Part shown: in pieces, positions 59,692 to 64,000 of the stretch
Position numbering within the stretch: the stretch's first letter is position 1
How the letters are laid out: every line of letters begins with the position of its first letter
Assembly (NCBI RefSeq): GCF_000024005.1
Contig: NC_013132.1
Coordinates: 3,776,001-3,840,000 of the forward strand
Reading direction: 5' to 3'
Length of the DNA stretch: 64,000 nucleotides
Source of the DNA: Chitinophaga pinensis DSM 2588
GTDB taxonomy: Bacteria > Bacteroidota > Bacteroidia > Chitinophagales > Chitinophagaceae
The notes under the pieces: generated by a model
The model's database searches: none
What the model saw: the letters and a program-made list of their open reading frames with translations, nothing else
What the model was told of the DNA's origin: nothing
Made by a program: the position numbers and the translations under genes

Positions 59692-60825
59692 TTATTTACT
59701 GTAAACCAGTCGGTTAATCTCTCCGGCCAGTCTTTCCCAGGAATATTGCTTTTTCTCTACACGAACAGCGGCCGTCATATCAGCCTCGCGGTTGTCGGTG
59801 TAGTACTTCGCAATCTTAGCAGCGATATCTGCAGGTTCCGGTTCACACTGGAAACCGACGATATTGTCCGGTACCATTTCAACCAGGCCACCAACACGGG
59901 TAACCACCATTGGTTTTTCAAAATGATAAGCTATCTGGGAAATACCACTCTGTGTGGCGCTTTTGTAAGGTTGTACCACCAGATCGGCTGCACAGAAATA
60001 GTTTTTTACCGCGTCTTCTGCAATAAAATCAGTGTGCAGGATCACCCTTTCGCCTAGTTTCAGTTCATCCAGGAGACGCATAACATTAGCGGAGTCGCCA
60101 TAAAACTCACCTGCTACTACCAGGCGTACGTCCATTGCTTTCAGCCGTTCGTCGGCCATGGCTTTCAGCAGCAGATCTAAGCCTTTATATTCACGGATAA
60201 AGCCAAAAAACAGGATGTATTTCTTATCCTGCTCCAGTTTCAGCTGTTCCCTGGCTACTGACTTTGATACAGGCGTACCGTAATTGTCGTATACAGGATG
60301 AGGAATGAGAGAAGCTGGTTTACCGGGCTCAAACTGACGCAGATCATCCAGTACGGACTGGCTCATAGCGATAAACGCATCTACGGGTTTGAGGAAGTAT
60401 TTTGTAAATGGCACATCACCAGGTCTTTTCTCATGTGGTATCACGTTATCGAGGATGGACACTGCCCGCGTGTGTTTACTTTTACCCAGACGAAGCAGCG
60501 TACCCAGACATGGTCCCATCAGCGGGAGCCAGTATTTGGTTACGATCAGATCGGGCTTCCATTTACGGATCATGCGGCCTACCTTGATCCAGTTCAGCGG
60601 ATTGACAGAATTGATCAGTCTGCGGATACGCAGGTTTGCAGGCGCAGGAGCGTCCGTAAACTGGCTCTTGCCCGGAAAAAGGAAGGAGGGGTATTGTACG
60701 GTAAACGTCCAGATTTCTACTTCTGCATCTTTTTGCAGTTCTTCCGCGAGTCTTTCATTATAGGCAGACAAGCCACCTCTGAATGGCCATGCCGGACCGA
60801 GAAAAAGAATTTTCTTTTTAGCCAT
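59692..60825 (-). CDS. GT4-type glycosyltransferase
   Basis: 377 residues, GT-B fold. N-terminal FLGPAWPFRGGLSAYNERLA binds acceptor; the C-terminal half has ILFFGFIREYKGLDLLLKAM and the nucleotide-sugar E-x7-E-like region with ATQSGISQIAYHFEKPMVVT. Retaining transferase of family 4; donor and acceptor unknown. Seven bases from the GT2 gene, so cotranscribed. Confidence 0.88.
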   Translation of the reverse strand: MAKKKILFLGPAWPFRGGLSAYNERLAEELQKDAEVEIWTFTVQYPSFLFPGKSQFTDAPAPANLRIRRLINSVNPLNWIKVGRMIRKWKPDLIVTKYWLPLMGPCLGTLLRLGKSKHTRAVSILDNVIPHEKRPGDVPFTKYFLKPVDAFIAMSQSVLDDLRQFEPGKPASLIPHPVYDNYGTPVSKSVAREQLKLEQDKKYILFFGFIREYKGLDLLLKAMADERLKAMDVRLVVAGEFYGDSANVMRLLDELKLGERVILHTDFIAEDAVKNYFCAADLVVQPYKSATQSGISQIAYHFEKPMVVTRVGGLVEMVPDNIVGFQCEPEPADIAAKIAKYYTDNREADMTAAVRVEKKQYSWERLAGEINRLVYSK

Positions 60826-60831
60826 CTGCTG

Positions 60832-61779
60832 TTATTTAGTGCGATCAAGGATAGATTCCACAAGATATTCATTCCTCTCCGGCGCGTTCCTGGTGACCAG
60901 CTCGGCGATGAAGCCGGTAAGGAATAACTGTGACCCTATGATCATTGCCAGCAGGGCCAGGTAGAAGAGAGGACGCTCGGTCATCTTATACTGGGAGTAG
61001 GCAAATTTCTGAATGGCCAGGTATACGGAGATACCAAAACCAAGTATAAAGGAAAGTGTGCCCAGTGCGCCGAAGAGGTGCATCGGACGTTTTCCGAATT
61101 TGCTGATGAACATGATGGAAGCCAGGTCAAGGAAGCCGTTGATGAAGCGTTCCAGGCCAAACTTGGAGGTGCCGTATTTACGGGCGCGATGCTCTACCAC
61201 TTTCTCACCAATCTTCCTGAAACCGTTCCATTTGGCGATAACCGGGATGTAACGGTGCATTTCTCCATATACCTCTATGCTTTTGATGACTTTACGACTG
61301 TAGGATTTGAGTCCGCAGTTCATGTCATGCAGCCTTACACCGCTCATGCGGGTAGTGGTATAGTTATATAATTTGGAGGGAAGGTTTTTGGTGAGTGCGC
61401 TGTCGTAACGTTTCTTCTTCCAGCCGCTGACCAGGTCAAAGCCATCTTCTTTGATCATGCGGTATAGTTCAGGAATTTCGTCAGGACTATCCTGCAGGTC
61501 GGCATCCATAGTAATCGCCACATCGCCCTGTGCGGCTCTGAAGCCTTCATTAAGGGCGGCGGATTTACCATAGTTACGTTGAAACTTGATGCCTTTTATA
61601 TTTGGATTGCTGGCGGCGAGTTGCTGAATGATATCCCAGGAATTATCAGTGCTGCCATCATCTATCATCCATACTTCATATGAGTATCGATGCTCCTGCA
61701 TGACACGGTCAATCCAGGCAGCCAGTTCAGGCAGTGATTCTTCTTCGTTTTTTAAGGGAACGATTACGGAAATATCCAT
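60832..61779 (-). CDS. Polyprenyl-phosphate-type GT2 glycosyltransferase
   Basis: 315 residues. GT-A domain: MDISVIVPLKNEEESLPELA, IDDGSTDNSW, and the DXD-like MDADLQDSPDEIPEL; the last 80 residues hold two membrane helices (LFGALGTLSFILGFGISVYL and LALLAMIIGSQLFLTGFIAE). This matches the DPM1/ArnC-like group that transfers a sugar to undecaprenyl phosphate. The second gene is a GT4 enzyme. Confidence 0.9.
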   Translation of the reverse strand: MDISVIVPLKNEEESLPELAAWIDRVMQEHRYSYEVWMIDDGSTDNSWDIIQQLAASNPNIKGIKFQRNYGKSAALNEGFRAAQGDVAITMDADLQDSPDEIPELYRMIKEDGFDLVSGWKKKRYDSALTKNLPSKLYNYTTTRMSGVRLHDMNCGLKSYSRKVIKSIEVYGEMHRYIPVIAKWNGFRKIGEKVVEHRARKYGTSKFGLERFINGFLDLASIMFISKFGKRPMHLFGALGTLSFILGFGISVYLAIQKFAYSQYKMTERPLFYLALLAMIIGSQLFLTGFIAELVTRNAPERNEYLVESILDRTK

Positions 61780-61828
61780 GTTTATAACAATGTGTTTAGG
61801 ATGCTTATCTATCTAATTAAGTGCCAAT

Positions 61829-62368
61829 CTATGCAATACGCTTTCTGCGGATAACAACCGCCAGTATTGCAGCAATCACAAAGTCAAGGAATAATCCGGT
61901 AAAATAGGATAGTATGCTTCTTACGAAGGTGATGCTGTAGTCGCTTTGTTTCAGTTCGGTCAGTCGCGCGTCGAGATCTGCTTCGGTAACACCCGGCCCC
62001 TGATGGGTTTTAGACATCTCTTCCAGCATCTTCAGGTCCATGGCTTTCATACGGGCCGGCAGTTCAGGATCTACAAAGTTGACAATGATATAGGTAAGGG
62101 CTGTACCTGCCAGTGTGCCGATAACAAAAGTCGCAAAGATAGGCTGTAACCCGGCTTTGAAACCGATGAAGCCACCCTGATGTTTCTTTTGTTCGAGGCC
62201 AGCCAATAAGCCGGCAATCGCACATATAAGCAGTTGTATAAAGTTGAATTTCAGGCTGAAAAACGTAGGCTGATCGGTATAATACAGGGCTATACCTGTA
62301 GCGATCACCACTACAGCGGCTATCAGTCCCCATTTTATACCGGGATTAGGATATGTTGCATTACTCAT
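61829..62368 (-). CDS. DUF4199-domain membrane protein
   Basis: 179 residues with four helices (KWGLIAAVVVIATGIALYY, FIQLLICAIAGLLAGL, FATFVIGTLAGTALTYIIV, LDFVIAAILAVVI) and a charged loop (about 110-140). DUF4199 is a Bacteroidota family of unknown function. It lies 15 bases after pyrC and 49 before the GT2 gene. Confidence 0.83.
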   Translation of the reverse strand: MSNATYPNPGIKWGLIAAVVVIATGIALYYTDQPTFFSLKFNFIQLLICAIAGLLAGLEQKKHQGGFIGFKAGLQPIFATFVIGTLAGTALTYIIVNFVDPELPARMKAMDLKMLEEMSKTHQGPGVTEADLDARLTELKQSDYSITFVRSILSYFTGLFLDFVIAAILAVVIRRKRIA

Positions 62369-62383
62369 ACACGAATGACTGTT

Positions 62384-63643
62384 TTAAACTTGGGCATATT
62401 GGCCGTTGATGATTCCTTTCACACTGCCTTTCAATTCCGCGCCAATATACGCTGAATTTTTAGACTTGCTGGCCAGATGCGCCGTGCTGAGTACCCACTC
62501 TTCTTCCGGATTGAATATAGTCAGATTGGCAGTCGCGCCTTCAGAAAGTGACAATTCCGGCAGTCCGAAGATCTTTCTTGGTTGCGCGGACAGCATTTCT
62601 ATCAGTCTTTCAACTGGTACTTCCGGCAGGTACTTACGCAGTACGCCGAAGGCGCTTTCCAGGCCGATCATACCATTCTTTGCATATTCAAATTCTACCT
62701 GTTTGGCATCCCAGTCCTGTGGCAGGTGATGGGTAGCAAAGCAGTCGATAACACCTGTTTTCACCGCATCCCGTAATGCCTGTACATCTTCAGCTGTACG
62801 CAGTGGAGGATTCAGTTTCAGATTGGAATCGTAAGAGAGGAGGTGTGCATCCGTCAGCGAAACGTGATAAGGCGTCACAGAGCAGGTCACTTTAATACCC
62901 TTTCCTTTCGCGTTAGCAATGAGTTCTGCTGATTTACGTGTACTGATACCCGTGAAGTGGATACGGGAGTCGGTATATTGTGCCAGCTCAAGGTCGCGCT
63001 GGATGATCAGTTCTTCTGCGATAGCTGGTTTACCCGGCATACCCAGCTGTGTGCTGTAGATACCCTCGTGCATCAGACCATGAGAAGAGATGCTGAGGTC
63101 ATCCGGCAACTGGATGATAGTACCGTTAACAGCCTTTACATATTGCAGGGCTTTGAGCATAATACCCGGTGACTGGATCGGTTTCAATCCGTCTGAGAAA
63201 GCAACCGCACCTGCGAGCCTCATTTCGTACATCTCTGCCAGCGAAGTTCCTTCCAGGTTTTTGGTCACCGCCCCGATAGGCAGTACCTGTACCGCGCTGT
63301 GGCGGGTACGGCTGATCACATATTCTATCTGTGCTTTTGTATGAAGGGCCGGCTGGGTGTTCGGCACAATCATCACGGTAGTATAGCCACCCTTGGCAGC
63401 TGCGTCAACACCACTCTGCAGGTCTTCCTTGTATTCCTGACCGGGATCGCTGAAATGAGCGAAAAGGTCTGTCCATCCGAGGGATACGTGCAGATTATCT
63501 CCGGAAACAACCCTGGCCTGAGGAGCGGAAAGCCCTGTCCCAATCTGGCGGATGATGCCGTTTTCAATTAAAATATCCTGCTGCTGTCCGTGAAATGGGG
63601 ACGATGGAGCGACTACCTGAACGTTTTTGAGTAATATATGCAT
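62384..63643 (-). CDS. pyrC: Dihydroorotase
   Basis: 419 residues of the amidohydrolase fold, class I-like. The usual first metal motif is altered: the strand reads LGWTDLFAHFSDPGQEYKED, with F where DxHxH has the first His. The later metal-binding and catalytic segments are GYTTVMIVPNTQPALHTKAQ, SISSHGLMHEG, HFTGISTRKSAELI, CSVTPYHVSLTD and DCFATHHLPQDWD. This is the form of dihydroorotase-like proteins found in Bacteroidota, some of which may be inactive PyrC homologues, so activity should not be assumed. Confidence 0.8.
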   Translation of the reverse strand: MHILLKNVQVVAPSSPFHGQQQDILIENGIIRQIGTGLSAPQARVVSGDNLHVSLGWTDLFAHFSDPGQEYKEDLQSGVDAAAKGGYTTVMIVPNTQPALHTKAQIEYVISRTRHSAVQVLPIGAVTKNLEGTSLAEMYEMRLAGAVAFSDGLKPIQSPGIMLKALQYVKAVNGTIIQLPDDLSISSHGLMHEGIYSTQLGMPGKPAIAEELIIQRDLELAQYTDSRIHFTGISTRKSAELIANAKGKGIKVTCSVTPYHVSLTDAHLLSYDSNLKLNPPLRTAEDVQALRDAVKTGVIDCFATHHLPQDWDAKQVEFEYAKNGMIGLESAFGVLRKYLPEVPVERLIEMLSAQPRKIFGLPELSLSEGATANLTIFNPEEEWVLSTAHLASKSKNSAYIGAELKGSVKGIINGQYAQV

Positions 63644-63690
63644 GCTTTACTAACTGTGTCTATACCTTTTCTTAGAAAAAATACCGGCTG

Positions 63691-63698
63691 CAAAAGTA
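63691..63698 (-). promoter_or_regulatory. Candidate -7 element (TACTTTTG) for pyrC
   Basis: A perfect TANNTTTG match on the minus strand, 47 bases before the pyrC ATG. The -33 half is unclear. Confidence 0.45.
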
Positions 63699-63907
63699 AT
63701 AGAAATTCGCATTAGGCAGCGCATCAGGCGCTATTTTACTTTTCCCCGGTAAATAACTGAAAATGAATAGAACGAATGATTAATCATTTAATAATCACAT
63801 TGTTATATGTATTATTGGCATTAGGATCCCTGCTTTTATATTCCGTGCATTCATCGTAAAATGTCACCGATCCCGCCAGGGATGATGTAATGGATGCGCC
63901 GATATAT

Positions 63908-63915
63908 TAGTTTTG
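63908..63915 (+). promoter_or_regulatory. Candidate -7 element (TAGTTTTG) for the right-edge gene
   Basis: Matches TANNTTTG, 35 bases before the ATG at 63951. No TTG at the expected distance upstream. Confidence 0.35.
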
Positions 63916-63950
63916 TTTGTATTATTGCAGGTTGGTACTGGCTGTCTGAT

Positions 63951-64000
63951 ATGATAAACAGGAGGGACTTTATGCCATCCGGGATCAAATATCTGACATT
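63951..64000 (+). CDS. Start of a CDS with a twin-arginine-like signal, cut by the window
   Basis: Only the first 16 codons are inside: MINRRDFMPSGIKYLT, with the RRDF pattern common in Tat-exported oxidoreductases and hydrolases of Bacteroidota. A promoter-like element lies 35 bases upstream. An alternative start is ATG 63972, which has a good AGGAGG site but would drop the twin Arg. The product cannot be named. Confidence 0.5.
   Translation, partial: MINRRDFMPSGIKYLT

Overview
The window reads as a chromosomal segment of a Bacteroidota bacterium, most likely a Chitinophaga-like member of the Chitinophagaceae. The evidence is family-level: DUF4294, DUF4295, DUF4382, DUF4199, DUF5723, DUF1835 and YwqK-type proteins, a two-component regulator whose sensor carries a periplasmic propeller, a TonB-dependent receptor head with a carboxypeptidase-like N-terminus, bacillithiol genes, and several upstream sequences fitting the Bacteroidota promoter (TTG about 20 bases before TANNTTTG). 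Shine-Dalgarno signals are mostly weak and several starts are TTG or GTG. No tRNA, rRNA, CRISPR array, phage or intact insertion sequence was seen.

Layout. 1-3.7 kb is accessory and decayed: a TPR protein, a Crp-like regulator, a VOC protein, then two chimeric pseudogenes in which the head of an enzyme or receptor gene is joined to the tail of an AraC regulator. 4-15 kb holds aspartate kinase, fructose bisphosphatase, a CAP lipoprotein, an ABC ATPase, a DinB/YfiT protein, a Nudix hydrolase, folC, a DUF5723 porin-like protein, a TonB-like protein and an MFS transporter. 15-22.9 kb holds a radical SAM protein, an agmatinase-family enzyme, the cytochrome c maturation pair ccmE-ccmF and an alpha/beta hydrolase. 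A gene-poor stretch (22.8-24.1 kb) carries repeats and a possible gene remnant. 24-28.3 kb has a DUF4294 protein, a plug-like secreted protein, bshB1 and ahpC-ahpD.

28.5-38.9 kb is a core block: rpmB-rpmG-DUF4295-ftsY, a cupin-8 protein, rimO, a DEAD-box helicase, glgB, a DUF4382 lipoprotein and a YwqK-like protein. 39-48.7 kb holds a PAP2 phosphatase, a KGG stress protein, a GH31 glucosidase, a BNR-repeat protein and a propeller histidine kinase with its LuxR-type regulator. 49.5-55.3 kb is a compact topoisomerase IV operon, parE-DUF1835-cupin-parC. A frameshifted tail of a GH20-like hexosaminidase follows. 55.6-63.6 kb is minus-strand: a secreted protein, the four-gene GDP-D-glycero-manno-heptose pathway, two glycosyltransferases, DUF4199 and pyrC. 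A twin-arginine-type CDS begins at the right edge.

Most notable: two successive head/tail gene chimeras (1.7-3.7 kb); a 38-bp perfect inverted repeat flanking about 170 bp just upstream of an orphan ABC ATPase (7072-7319), belonging to a dispersed AATTAGGAATTA repeat family; tiny single-helix membrane peptide genes (48.7-49.1 kb and 26.6 kb); two conserved-unknown genes embedded between parE and parC; a CXXXY-type CcmE; and a stand-alone TonB-plug look-alike.
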